A stretch of 64,000 nucleotides of DNA from Candidatus Merdinaster equi (lineage in GTDB: Bacteria; Bacillota; Clostridia; Lachnospirales; Lachnospiraceae): the NCBI GenBank assembly GCA_018064935.1, contig JAGHUF010000047.1, forward strand, positions 1 to 64,000, given 5' to 3'. Below the pieces are notes generated by a model that was not told where the DNA came from, ran no database searches, and was given only the letters and a program-made list of their open reading frames with translations. Position 1 is the stretch's first letter, and each line of letters begins with the position of its first letter. Made by a program: the position numbers and the translations under genes. Positions 17,626-27,093 of the stretch are shown here, piece after piece.

Positions 17626-19296
17626 GTGGATAACCTTGAATTATTAAAAGAGAAAAAAGCAAAGAGAACCAGTTTGATGTTATATCTAATCTTTGCAGTT
17701 ACGTTTGCATTAGTAATTGCATGTATCATGATTAACAGACAAATGGGCGGAAGCGCTCTAATCGACATAGGTGCTTTATCAATACCTGTCAGTGCGCTTA
17801 ATGGTTGTATTCAGACCCTTTCGTTTGCAGGCTGTTTCGCGCTTGTATTAATTGATTATAAGCGTGGATTTAGACTGGCGATAATTACGTTGGTGACTTC
17901 GATTGCTGGGTCGGTTATGGCTATTGTCATGTCGAAAAGTGCAGCATCGCTTCCGGGTACACTCAACTGTGTAATTAACTTCTTCTCATGTCTGATGATA
18001 TCTATTCAGTTCAAGAAGAGTAAATTGGCAGAGATAACTGATAGAATAACAGGACTCAAAAACCGATATGGTTTCGAGGATATCATATTTAGGCGCGTTC
18101 GTTCCGGAAAAAAGGGATATGTTGTTTACATTCATCTTGGAGGCTTCCTGGATATTAACACGAATCTCGGCAGACACTATGGTGATAGTGCACTTGTTGA
18201 AATAGCAAGAAGAATCCGTGTTGCAATTAATGGTATGGGTTCAGCGTTCAAGATTGAGGGGGCGGAATTTGCTCTTTTGATTCCGGAAGGACAGGATTGC
18301 AGGAAAATTACGGATGCGGTAATTGCATATCTTGAGGAACCAATTATTGTTGAGAAGGACGGTATTCCTGTTAAGTGCAATCTGAAAGTGTGCGCAGGTG
18401 TGGCTAACAATGTTGATGTGGTTGCAAGGGCAGATACTCTCATGCGTAATGCCGATGTTGCAATGAATTATGCAATACGCTATGAAGACAAGAAGATTGT
18501 TGAATATGATGAGAATATAAGACGTGAGATTCTTCATCAGATAGAAATGGAGAAGCTGGTTAAGGAAGCAATTGAGAATGATTATTTCTTCCTCATGTAT
18601 CAGCCTCAGTTCGTAATCTCTGGAAAATATCTGCGTGGATTTGAGACGCTTATCAGAATGAGACTTCCAGATGGTTCCATTGTGAGCCCGGGTGAATTTA
18701 TTCCTGTCGCTGAGATGAGTGATCTCATCATCAACATTGACCAGTATGTTCTTAGAAAAGCAATGCTTCAGTTTAAACAGAAGTGTATTGAGTCAGATGA
18801 TTTCTTCGTTGTATCTGTCAACATTTCGGCGAAAGATGTTGCAATGGCAGATTTTGCAGACAGACTGTTTGCAATTATTGATGAGACTGGATTCCCTGCA
18901 GAGAAGCTTGAAATAGAGATTACAGAGTATTCTTTTGCAGATACAATGGGCAATACTGTTAATAATATCAACAGATTGCGTGAGCGTGGAATAATGATTG
19001 CGCTTGATGATTTTGGAACTGGATATACATCATTGTCGCAGCTTCTGAATCTTCCAGTAAATCTTCTCAAGATTGATAAGAGTCTTATCGACAATATCGA
19101 AGACAGTGAGGTTAACAGAGACTTCATTAAGACCGTTATTTACATGGGACATCTTATGGACTGTGAAGTAATTGCAGAGGGTGTTGAGGATGACAATCAG
19201 TTGAATCTTCTTCACGAAATGGCATGCGATTTTGTTCAGGGCTTCGTATGGGGAAGACCAATGGAGTATGACAGAGCAATCGAGCTGTGTGAATAA
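17626..19296 (+). CDS. Membrane GGDEF-EAL protein, probably a c-di-GMP phosphodiesterase
   Basis: 556 residues from GTG 17626, which has GGAGAGAG at proper spacing; the GTG at 17611 lies inside that site. Four hydrophobic helices occupy about residues 15-130. The GGDEF domain is degenerate at its signature (IEGAEFALL in place of GGDEF), so cyclase activity is unlikely. The EAL domain keeps its catalytic set: ETL in GFETLIRM, NISAKD, EITEYS, DDFGTGYTS, KIDKSL, AEGVED and QGF. The expected activity is hydrolysis of c-di-GMP to pGpG. The cNMP-domain gene lies just upstream and a STAS gene 45 bases downstream. Confidence 0.88.
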   Translation: MDNLELLKEKKAKRTSLMLYLIFAVTFALVIACIMINRQMGGSALIDIGALSIPVSALNGCIQTLSFAGCFALVLIDYKRGFRLAIITLVTSIAGSVMAIVMSKSAASLPGTLNCVINFFSCLMISIQFKKSKLAEITDRITGLKNRYGFEDIIFRRVRSGKKGYVVYIHLGGFLDINTNLGRHYGDSALVEIARRIRVAINGMGSAFKIEGAEFALLIPEGQDCRKITDAVIAYLEEPIIVEKDGIPVKCNLKVCAGVANNVDVVARADTLMRNADVAMNYAIRYEDKKIVEYDENIRREILHQIEMEKLVKEAIENDYFFLMYQPQFVISGKYLRGFETLIRMRLPDGSIVSPGEFIPVAEMSDLIINIDQYVLRKAMLQFKQKCIESDDFFVVSVNISAKDVAMADFADRLFAIIDETGFPAEKLEIEITEYSFADTMGNTVNNINRLRERGIMIALDDFGTGYTSLSQLLNLPVNLLKIDKSLIDNIEDSEVNRDFIKTVIYMGHLMDCEVIAEGVEDDNQLNLLHEMACDFVQGFVWGRPMEYDRAIELCE

Positions 19297-19341
19297 TAGT
19301 TTTGCGAGAGTAAAAACCAATTCGCTTTAGGAGGATTAAAA

Positions 19342-19647
19342 ATGGCAAATTTGGAAATTCAAAAGAAAACTGAGGGAACAAAGCTTATCGTAACAGTAAT
19401 TGGACGTATTGATTCTGTTACAGCACCAGAGCTTGAGAGTGATATTAAGGCTTCTGTTGAAAACGTTGATAATCTTGAGATTGATTTTGAGAAGGTTGAG
19501 TATATTTCATCAGCTGGTCTTCGTGTTCTTCTTGCAACACAGAATATTATGGATAAGAGAGGCGGAATGATTCTTAAGAACGTGTCTGAAGAGGTAATGG
19601 AGATTTTTGACGTGACAGGTTTCTCAGACATTCTCACAATTGGATAA
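19342..19647 (+). CDS. STAS-domain protein (anti-anti-sigma factor type)
   Basis: 101 residues, a single STAS domain. The phosphorylation loop EYISSAGLRVLL, typical of SpoIIAA/RsbV-like proteins, is intact, including the serine that partner kinases modify. The C-terminal helix contains FDVTGFSDIL. No RsbW/SpoIIAB-type kinase or sigma factor gene is nearby. The STAS domain at the start of the 20826 protein has nearly the same loop and tail (YISSAGLRVLL and DVTGFLDIL), so the two probably share a partner. AGGAGG precedes the ATG. A strong terminator follows. Confidence 0.9.
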   Translation: MANLEIQKKTEGTKLIVTVIGRIDSVTAPELESDIKASVENVDNLEIDFEKVEYISSAGLRVLLATQNIMDKRGGMILKNVSEEVMEIFDVTGFSDILTIG

Positions 19648-19716
19648 ATACGTTGGCGGGATTGCGGCGATGTTTGGGCCGTAACAGACCATGATACCGT
19701 GATATTATAAATTGTA

Positions 19717-19757
19717 AAAATAGAGCGCATACCATATTGTATGTGCTCTATTTTTTT
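19717..19757 (+). terminator. Terminator after the STAS gene
   Basis: A 16-bp stem, AAAATAGAGCGCATAC with GTATGTGCTCTATTTT (one G-T pair), has a 6-base loop and ends in T7. It separates the cNMP/EAL/STAS genes from the ABC/Bat operon. Confidence 0.92.
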
Positions 19758-19842
19758 ACATATAAAGGTGCTATAATGTTATAGACTTTATGGTTATGGT
19801 ACAAGTGCGATAATATGGTTAATTTAGGGCTTGGGAGATAAT

Positions 19843-20772
19843 ATGACATCAGCAAATCAGAAAAAAGAAAAATATGTCGGCCGATTTAATCAGGTTAAAG
19901 TATATTTTTTGAAATTTGTTCGTATTTTCTTTGCCGAGAAGCAGTGGTTTATGATTGTCATGGCTGCTGTGATTGCCTGGATTGTAGCATTTGTTGTCGG
20001 AAGAGCGTTCTTTGTTACAATGGAAGGAACACTGTTAGGCGCACTTGCGCTTGTGTGTGTGTGCCTGTGGAATGGAGTATTTAACTCTATTCAGGTTGTG
20101 TGTAAAGAGAGGCAGATAATTAAGAGAGAGCATAGAAGCGGTTTGTCTATTACTTCATACGTTGCTTCACATATGCTGATACAGATGATATTGTGTGCGA
20201 TTCAATCGATAGTCACGATATTAGTCCTGGCTATTTGTGGTGTTCATTTTCCAGAAGCAGGTGTAGTTACTCCTGTATTTGTAATAGATTTGTTTGTGAC
20301 AGTGTTTCTGACCACATATGGGGCAGATATGCTTGGACTTATGGTTTCCTGCATTGTGAGAAACACAACACTTGCAATGACGGTAATGCCATTTCTTCTG
20401 ATTGTTCAGCTTGTGTTTGCAGGGGTAGCATTCCCGCTTGCTGGATTTGCAGATAAGGTATCTGAATTGACAGTAACTAAGCATGGTGTAACTGCTATAT
20501 GTTCGATAGGAGATTATAATTCGCTATCTTCCATGTCGATACTTAATCCACTCCGAAAAATTGAATCGAGATCGCAAATAGTAAAAGAAGCTGTGGAAAT
20601 GGTAAGTGAGGAGACGATTGCCCGCGAAACAGCCAAAATGATGCAGGATGAGAACTACAATCCGACTGTAGAGAATGTCTTGATTCAATGGGCAACACTT
20701 ATTATATCCTCGGCAGTGTACGTGCTGATTGGGTGGGTAGCCCTAAAATTTGTTGATAAAGACAGGCGATGA
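19843..20772 (+). CDS. ABC-2 (ABCG-like) permease subunit
   Basis: 309 residues from ATG 19843 with GGGAG five bases upstream. Five to six membrane helices are visible (about residues 30-55, 60-85, 105-130, 140-170, 178-205 and near the C-terminus). The segment KERQIIKREHRSGLSITSY resembles the elbow/coupling-helix sequence of ABCG and White-type half-transporters. The long hydrophilic loop before the last helix (about 205-280) is probably extracytoplasmic. Its ATPase is very likely the fused ABC domain of the next gene, 53 bases downstream. The transported substrate is unknown. Confidence 0.8.
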   Translation: MTSANQKKEKYVGRFNQVKVYFLKFVRIFFAEKQWFMIVMAAVIAWIVAFVVGRAFFVTMEGTLLGALALVCVCLWNGVFNSIQVVCKERQIIKREHRSGLSITSYVASHMLIQMILCAIQSIVTILVLAICGVHFPEAGVVTPVFVIDLFVTVFLTTYGADMLGLMVSCIVRNTTLAMTVMPFLLIVQLVFAGVAFPLAGFADKVSELTVTKHGVTAICSIGDYNSLSSMSILNPLRKIESRSQIVKEAVEMVSEETIARETAKMMQDENYNPTVENVLIQWATLIISSAVYVLIGWVALKFVDKDRR

Positions 20773-20825
20773 CAGATTTTGATAACTGCAAATGCTGATT
20801 ATTTTTGTAAGAGGTCAAAACACAC

Positions 20826-22814
20826 GTGGCGAAGAGTAAAACAACCGACAAGATTATAGAGGTGGCACTTCCTAGGAGGATAGAGTCTAATAATTCTCTG
20901 GAAGTGCAGAAGGAAATAGAGCGGGTTGCATCTGATAACGGCGGCAAAAAACTCAGATTGAATGCAATGGGCACTGAGTATATCTCAAGTGCAGGACTTA
21001 GAGTTCTTCTCACTTTACAGAGAGATGAGATTATTGAAGAGATATGCAATGTTTCAGATTATGTTTATGGAATACTGGATGTCACAGGCTTCTTGGATAT
21101 TCTGAAGGTCAGAAGACATCAAAATGAAGAGGATACTGACCAGGAGAATTTAATTGGCAAGGATGCCTATGGCGAATTGTATAAAAAAGACGATGAGAAT
21201 GTAATTCGTGTATATAAATCACTTAATTCAGAAGAGATTGAAGCTGGTCGGAAATATTCGCAGCTTGCAATGAAGTCTGACATTTCCGTTGCGATATATT
21301 GCGGCAAGGCGAGTACGGCGCAGGGAACTGGTCTGGTTTATGCGGCAGATGGTTCGGAATCTTTAGCTAATCACATTAGAAAGAACCCGAGAGAGCTTGA
21401 CGAGATTCTCAAAGGGTTTGTGGAGCAGATAGAACTCTTCCACAAGAATGAAGAATTAAAAAAGAACGTAAAGAAAATAACTGATTATTACAGAGAACGC
21501 ATGGACGCCAATACAAAGCTTTCTACTGATGTTAAGAGAGTTGCTGGTGAAGTGTTTACCATGCTGTCTCGAAGCAATGCGGTAATCTTTGAGAATGTAA
21601 ACAGCGAAACTGTGCTGTATGAGAATGGAAAGCCGCTGTTTGTTGATCTGTCTCTGCTTAAATATGGTAATCCAGTTTTTGAATTGGCTGGTATGTACAG
21701 GAACAGAATCGAGTTCGGAAAGTTTCTGGGAGAGAGCGAAAACAAGGGACAAAGGACCTGGCAGAGGCTGCTGGAATTATACTTCCCAGACTGCACTGCT
21801 GAGGAAGTATCTCAATTTGATACTGTGGCAAGAAGTCTTGGAAGACTGTTTAGCATCCTATGTTATAACGGAACGAGAAAAGCAGATACAAGTAAGATAA
21901 TAAAGCAGATACAAGAAGACTTTGTTGATAATGAAACTTCGTTCAAAGCTATTATCACTAAGCTTAAGGATATTCAGGGCAAGTCTTCAGACTCAACTGT
22001 GGGGCAACTTCAGATAGATATTAAGGAGAGAACAACCAAGCATTTGTTTGGTAAGAAGACACTCCTCAAAGATATAAAGATGGAAATAAATCCGGGAGAG
22101 ATGGTACTTCTTCTTGGCGGCTCTGGAGCTGGAAAAACGACCTTCCTCAATGCGGTTACCGGATATGAGAAGGCCGATGCTGTAATTAAGAGTGGAGACC
22201 TTGATATTTACAAGGACTACAGTAGCTTGAAACATAAGATTGCCTTCGCGCCTCAGCAGGATATTCTTAGAGATGAGGATACTGTTTATAACACAATAAG
22301 AAATGCAGCTGAGATGAGACTTCCAGTTTCAGCATCCAAGGAAGAGAAAGACAATGCAACAGAGAGGATGCTGGATATATTTGGCCTGAGGGACATGCGA
22401 AATAATGTCATCAGAACATTGAGCGGTGGCCAGAGAAAAAGAGCAAGCATTGCAGTAGAGTTTGTATCTGATCCATTGTTCTTTTTCCTGGATGAACCAG
22501 ATTCCGGACTCGACGGAGTTATGGCCAGATCGCTTATGGAAGATCTTAGAAAGCTGACGGGCGAAGACAAAATTATTATTGTTATTTCGCATACGCCTGA
22601 CAGAGCGATAGAATTGTTCGATAAGGTAATAATTCTGGCGAAGAGTGAGCAGGACGGAGCAGGTCACCTGGCATTCTATGGAAGCCCTGGTGAAGCAAGA
22701 GAGTTCTTCTGCTGCAAGACTATGGAGCAGGTGCTCAAGCAGGTTAATAGAAAATCAGAGGGCGGCGAAGGACGTGCGGATGAGTTTATACGCAAGTACA
22801 GTCATTGGAGATAA
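20826..22814 (+). CDS. STAS - pseudokinase - ABC ATPase fusion protein
   Basis: 662 residues from GTG 20826. Residues 1-95 are a STAS domain with loop EYISSAGLRV. Residues 105-375 resemble the kinase-like, aminoglycoside-phosphotransferase-like family often joined to STAS domains: nucleotide loop GKDAYGELY, VIRVYK with the strand-3 lysine (K131), and the tail FVDLSLLKYGNPVFELA. The expected catalytic HGDxHxxN reads FENVNSET, so the base Asp and metal Asn are lost and this looks like a pseudokinase. Residues 395-640 are an ABCG-type ATPase with Walker A GGSGAGKTT, LSGGQRKR, FFFLDEPDSGLDG and H-loop ISH, all intact. It probably energises the upstream permease under STAS control. Confidence 0.8.
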   Translation: MAKSKTTDKIIEVALPRRIESNNSLEVQKEIERVASDNGGKKLRLNAMGTEYISSAGLRVLLTLQRDEIIEEICNVSDYVYGILDVTGFLDILKVRRHQNEEDTDQENLIGKDAYGELYKKDDENVIRVYKSLNSEEIEAGRKYSQLAMKSDISVAIYCGKASTAQGTGLVYAADGSESLANHIRKNPRELDEILKGFVEQIELFHKNEELKKNVKKITDYYRERMDANTKLSTDVKRVAGEVFTMLSRSNAVIFENVNSETVLYENGKPLFVDLSLLKYGNPVFELAGMYRNRIEFGKFLGESENKGQRTWQRLLELYFPDCTAEEVSQFDTVARSLGRLFSILCYNGTRKADTSKIIKQIQEDFVDNETSFKAIITKLKDIQGKSSDSTVGQLQIDIKERTTKHLFGKKTLLKDIKMEINPGEMVLLLGGSGAGKTTFLNAVTGYEKADAVIKSGDLDIYKDYSSLKHKIAFAPQQDILRDEDTVYNTIRNAAEMRLPVSASKEEKDNATERMLDIFGLRDMRNNVIRTLSGGQRKRASIAVEFVSDPLFFFLDEPDSGLDGVMARSLMEDLRKLTGEDKIIIVISHTPDRAIELFDKVIILAKSEQDGAGHLAFYGSPGEAREFFCCKTMEQVLKQVNRKSEGGEGRADEFIRKYSHWR

Positions 22815-22862
22815 TAAATAAAGTGTGCAAATGCAGACTATGTATAGAGAGAAAGGAAAGAT

Positions 22863-23849
22863 ATGGAAACAGTAACAATCACACCACAGGAACTTGAAAA
22901 GAGCAAAGACATTCTTCAGAAAATTGCAACTTACTACTACAGCAAGATGGTAGGTCAGCAGAGACTTGGTTCAGCATTACTTATCTCAATTATGTGTAAT
23001 GGACACATTCTTATTGAGTCTGTACCAGGACTTGCAAAGACAACTGCTGCAAAGACAATGACAGAGGCTGTTGGAGGTATGTTCAGCCGTATTCAGTGTA
23101 CACCGGACCTTCTTCCAAGTGATATCATTGGTACTCAGATTCTGAATTATACCAATAATACTTTCGAGACCAAGCTGGGACCTGTTTACGCAAACTTCGT
23201 ACTTCTTGATGAGATTAACCGTTCAAGTGCAAAAACTCAGTCAGCCATGCTCGAAGTCATGCAGGAGCATCAGACAACAATTGCAGGTGTGATCTACCCA
23301 ATGCCTAAGATCTTCACTGTAATTGCAACCCAGAACCCTATTGAGCAGGAAGGAACTTATCTTCTGTCAGAAGCACAGCTCGACCGTTTCTTAATCAAAG
23401 AGACAATGCAGTATCCTTCAATTGATGAAGAGTTTGAAGTTCTTACCAGAATTGAGAATAAAGTATTTGAGCCAGGTTCAGCTGTTGTTACTCTGGATGA
23501 TCTCAAATTCCTTCAGACACTTACTCAGAGAGTATATATTGATCCAGCAGTTAAGAAGTATATTGTTGCAGTTATTAACTGTACAAGAAAGCCTGATCAG
23601 TACATTGATGCAGAGCTGGCTAAATATGTGACAATGGGATCAAGTACCCGTGGTGCTATCGCACTCATGGAAGTTGCGAAAGCAGTTGCACTTATGAATG
23701 GAAGAGCATATGTAATTCCAGAAGATGTAAAAGTAATGATGCACTCAGTTCTTCGTCACAGAATTACCCTGAATTTTGCTGCTGTTGCAGACGGGGTATC
23801 TGAGGATGATATCATCACAGCAATGATGGGAGCAGTTCCTACACCATGA
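22863..23849 (+). CDS. MoxR-type AAA ATPase
   Basis: 328 residues. Cytoplasmic AAA+ ATPase of the MoxR group, acting as a chaperone for vWA-domain partners. Walker A reads ESVPGLAKTT (about residues 52-61), Walker B LLDEINR, sensor 1 ATQNP, and the C-terminal lid has the GSSTRGAIAL motif typical of MoxR. A GAAAGGAAAG site precedes the ATG. The next gene (DUF58) begins inside its last codon (ATGA overlap), so the two are translationally coupled, as in Bat operons. Confidence 0.93.
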   Translation: METVTITPQELEKSKDILQKIATYYYSKMVGQQRLGSALLISIMCNGHILIESVPGLAKTTAAKTMTEAVGGMFSRIQCTPDLLPSDIIGTQILNYTNNTFETKLGPVYANFVLLDEINRSSAKTQSAMLEVMQEHQTTIAGVIYPMPKIFTVIATQNPIEQEGTYLLSEAQLDRFLIKETMQYPSIDEEFEVLTRIENKVFEPGSAVVTLDDLKFLQTLTQRVYIDPAVKKYIVAVINCTRKPDQYIDAELAKYVTMGSSTRGAIALMEVAKAVALMNGRAYVIPEDVKVMMHSVLRHRITLNFAAVADGVSEDDIITAMMGAVPTP

Positions 23850-24721
23850 CATTAGACCACATTAATAAAATACGTGGCAATTTTGAAATCTATGCAGCCA
23901 AGAAGGCAGATAATATCCTTGAGGGTTCATACCATTCAGTATTCAAAGGTCGAAGCCTGAACTTTGATGACTTAAGAGAGTATGTTCCAGGTGATAACAT
24001 CAAAGACATTGACTGGAAAGCATCTTCAAGAGCAAGAAACCTCTTGGTAAAAAGATTCATTGCCGAGAAAAAACATAATATTGTTCTCGTAACAGATACT
24101 GGGCGCAAGATGTCTGCGCATAGTACTGATTTGGAGAAAAAGAAAGACATTGCACTTCAGGCCATTGGCACGCTTGGATATATTGCGGCCAAGAACGGAG
24201 ATAATGTTGGGGCATTTTACAATGACGGTGAGCTTCTGCAGCACTACCAGACCAAGCAGGGATTCTATAATCTTGAGAGAATTCTTACTGATATGGACAG
24301 ATGCATGGAGACCAAAACTCCTTATGGAATAGAAAGACCCCTCGAGTATATTCTTAAAAATATTTCCAGAAGATTGATCATCATAATCGTATCTGATATA
24401 GAGGGTATGGCAAGAATTGATGATTCAGTGCTGAAGCAGTTGTGTGTTCGCCACGATGTTGTTTGCGCGCAGGTAAGTGATGCTAACTACATTGGAGGCA
24501 ATCCCTATGAGGTTAATGGCGAGAGTTATGTACCGCCATATATTGCCCATAATAAAAAACTTCTGAAGATGGAACAGAAGTTGAAAAATGATAGAAACGA
24601 CGAGATTGAGAAGAAATTTCTTCGCAATGGAGTAGTATCTGTTCAGATTGATTCTGAGCAGGATGTAACTGAGAAACTTATAGAGCTGATGGAAAGGCAT
24701 AAATATGCGTCTCGCCACTAA
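23846..24721 (+). CDS. DUF58 protein of the Bat/MoxR system
   Basis: 291 residues. The N-terminal half carries the DUF58 signature (GRSLNFDDLREYVPGDNIKD followed by IDWKASSRARNLLVKRF). A vWA-like fold follows (VLVTDTGRKMSA as the first strand). DUF58 proteins are regular neighbours of MoxR ATPases and vWA membrane proteins, and are thought to be folded or remodelled by MoxR. It overlaps moxR by 4 bases and the next gene by 17. No membrane helix is seen, so it is cytosolic. Confidence 0.9.
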   Translation: MTLDHINKIRGNFEIYAAKKADNILEGSYHSVFKGRSLNFDDLREYVPGDNIKDIDWKASSRARNLLVKRFIAEKKHNIVLVTDTGRKMSAHSTDLEKKKDIALQAIGTLGYIAAKNGDNVGAFYNDGELLQHYQTKQGFYNLERILTDMDRCMETKTPYGIERPLEYILKNISRRLIIIIVSDIEGMARIDDSVLKQLCVRHDVVCAQVSDANYIGGNPYEVNGESYVPPYIAHNKKLLKMEQKLKNDRNDEIEKKFLRNGVVSVQIDSEQDVTEKLIELMERHKYASRH

Positions 24722-25202
24722 TTTGCAGGATTATTTTACAGTTGATTTACAGGGACCACAGTCATATTCTATTGTTCCGATTATTATTACTGTGCTTGTG
24801 CTTTTTGCGAGCTTTGTTGCTCTTTTATTCATTTATTTAGTAAAGAAAGCAAAACAGCGTCCAAAGAAAGTATTTGTTCCAAAGAAGGTAAAACTTCCAC
24901 TTCCTGTACTCAAAGAGAAATATCTCTATATGACTACGGAGCTGGAGGACAGATTCCGTGCTGGAAAAATCGATGAAAAGTTTGCATACGAAGAGCTCAG
25001 CTCACTTACAAGGCACTTTGTTTTTGATGCAACAGATGTTAAGGTACAGAATTATTCTCTTGAGGAAATTGCCAGAATGGGTATGCCAGGACTTAATGAG
25101 TTGATTAAGGAGTGCTATCCACCAGAATTTAAACCAGGTGAAAAAGGTGATATTCTGGCATCTCTCGATCATGCAAGGAGGATTGTAGCGCAGTGGAATT
25201 AA
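24705..25202 (+). CDS. Single-helix membrane protein of the Bat operon
   Basis: 165 residues, no family recognised by name. A short extracytoplasmic N-terminus, one membrane helix (about residues 22-47) and a basic then helical cytoplasmic domain (YMTTELEDRFRAGKIDEKFA, SSLTRHFVFDATDV). Position between DUF58 and the vWA gene matches DUF4381-type subunits of other Bat loci, which have the same topology; the cytoplasmic part resembles them only in outline. It overlaps both neighbours (17 and 10 bases), so expression is tightly coupled. Confidence 0.65.
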   Translation: MRLATNLQDYFTVDLQGPQSYSIVPIIITVLVLFASFVALLFIYLVKKAKQRPKKVFVPKKVKLPLPVLKEKYLYMTTELEDRFRAGKIDEKFAYEELSSLTRHFVFDATDVKVQNYSLEEIARMGMPGLNELIKECYPPEFKPGEKGDILASLDHARRIVAQWN

Positions 25203-27079
25203 CATATCCTTGGGTCTTATACATAGGTATCCCGATAGTATTTCTTTTGGCATTTCTAGTATTCAAAAGAAGCCAGAAATATAAGGATGGAAGGCGAGTC
25301 GTTGGTGCAGGATACCTCGAAGAAACTCCTTATTTCAAAAAAATAAAAAGACGTTACAAGCTTCTTAAGCTTATGCCACTTGTTGGTATTTTACTATGTC
25401 TAGTTCTTGTGACGTTCATGATTGCAAGACCGATTAAGGTTGAGACAATTAATGAAGAGGCGCATAACAGAGATATTTTCTTATGCATGGATATATCTGA
25501 TTCCATGGATGAGGTAAATCTGGTTATCTGTAATCAGCTTAAGGAATTAGTATCAGAGCTGGAGGGTGAGCGCTTTGGTATCTCAATCTTCAACGGTCAG
25601 TCAGTTCTTTTGGTTCCTCTTACATCGGATTATGATTATGTAATGGAAACCCTCAACACATTGAGTGAGGTTTTTGAGTATAGCACATCCTATACAGGTC
25701 TGTTCTATGATTTCGATTATGAGATGTACTACTACAAGTATGAGGGAACTCTGTGTGACAGAGGTAGTTCATTTATCGGTGAAGGACTTGCATCTTGTTT
25801 ATACAGTTTCACTGATTTAGAGGAGGATCCTGATAGAACAAGACTTATTATTTTCACAACAGATAATGAGCTTAATGGTGAGCCTTTAGTAACTCTTAAA
25901 GATGCGGCAGGATACTGCAAGAAGAGAGGTGTAAGGGTATATGGCCTGACACCTGGAAATGTATATGAGCAGTCCATTTTCCAGCCGGCAATGGAGGACA
26001 CAGGTGGTGGCTATTATGAAGTAGGCGATCCTGATGCGATTAATGATATCCTTTCTGCTATTAGAAGAACTGGTACAAATGTAACTGAGAATATCAAGAC
26101 AGTAATCACTGATCACAAGGAAATACTTATTTTTACAACTATTCTCCTTGATGTGATTTTCATTCTCATGGTTCTCTTGCCATATATCATGCTTCATGGA
26201 AAGAGTGTAGTGAATCACGTTATTCAGGGAATTGCACTTTTGCTTGTAATAGCTTTGAATATCAGATTGATGGCAGCTCAGGAAGAGGTATCAGAATATA
26301 CAGGCAACACAGATGTAATGTTCGTTGTGGATAACACGATAAGTATGCTTGCGGAAGACTACAATGGAAATGGTCGACGTATAGATGCGGTTAAGGAAGA
26401 TATTGCTTATATAATGGAGCAATTCCCGGGCGCAAGATATTCGGTAATATCCTTTGCCAACGATGCCAGAAGGCTGATTCCATATACGACTGATATAACA
26501 TCTGTTGAGCAGGCACTTAAGTCATTGAATGGATTGACTAAGAGTAACGCAAATGGAACAGGACTTAATGCACCTCTTTCAGTTATGAAGCCTGCACTCA
26601 AGAGTGGATATGAGCGGGGTAACAGACAGCTGGTATTCTTCATAAGTGATGGCGAAATTACTGATGATAAGCAGCAAAATATTAGTAATTACGGAGTTCT
26701 TGCTGAGTTCATCGACGGCGGAGCTGTTCTGGGATATGGAACAGAGCAGGGTGGTAAGATGCAGGTTCTTTCGTATGCATCGGACGAGGATCCGCAGTAT
26801 CTGCAATATTATGATGGTGGATATAAGGATGCAGTTTCTGTTATTGATGAGGCGAACTTACAGTTTATTGCCAAGGGATTAAAGGTGCCATATATCCATA
26901 TGACGGATCAGAGCAAGATTTATCCGGAGGTAATCAAGCTTGCAAATGATATAGATGTAGACAGAGGAAAGAATGATGATGAAGAAGGAACGAATATTCC
27001 AGGATTGTTATACTTCCTGACAATTCCTCTTTTCCCTGCACTTGCATGGGAATACATTTATGTTAAGAAGAGACTCTAG
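25193..27079 (+). CDS. Membrane protein with two vWA domains (BatA/BatB-like fusion)
   Basis: 628 residues from GTG 25193; AGGAGG lies about 11 bases upstream inside the preceding gene. Two N-terminal helices (about 5-25 and 55-80) precede a first vWA domain with MIDAS DISDS (in LCMDISDSMDE). Two further helices (about 308-365) lead to a second vWA domain with MIDAS DNTIS (in VVDNTISMLAED), and a last helix ends the protein. In many bacteria BatA and BatB are separate single-vWA proteins; here one chain carries both. MIDAS sites bind a divalent metal and a partner protein. Confidence 0.85.
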   Translation: MELTYPWVLYIGIPIVFLLAFLVFKRSQKYKDGRRVVGAGYLEETPYFKKIKRRYKLLKLMPLVGILLCLVLVTFMIARPIKVETINEEAHNRDIFLCMDISDSMDEVNLVICNQLKELVSELEGERFGISIFNGQSVLLVPLTSDYDYVMETLNTLSEVFEYSTSYTGLFYDFDYEMYYYKYEGTLCDRGSSFIGEGLASCLYSFTDLEEDPDRTRLIIFTTDNELNGEPLVTLKDAAGYCKKRGVRVYGLTPGNVYEQSIFQPAMEDTGGGYYEVGDPDAINDILSAIRRTGTNVTENIKTVITDHKEILIFTTILLDVIFILMVLLPYIMLHGKSVVNHVIQGIALLLVIALNIRLMAAQEEVSEYTGNTDVMFVVDNTISMLAEDYNGNGRRIDAVKEDIAYIMEQFPGARYSVISFANDARRLIPYTTDITSVEQALKSLNGLTKSNANGTGLNAPLSVMKPALKSGYERGNRQLVFFISDGEITDDKQQNISNYGVLAEFIDGGAVLGYGTEQGGKMQVLSYASDEDPQYLQYYDGGYKDAVSVIDEANLQFIAKGLKVPYIHMTDQSKIYPEVIKLANDIDVDRGKNDDEEGTNIPGLLYFLTIPLFPALAWEYIYVKKRL

Positions 27080-27093
27080 AAAGGGTGAAAATA

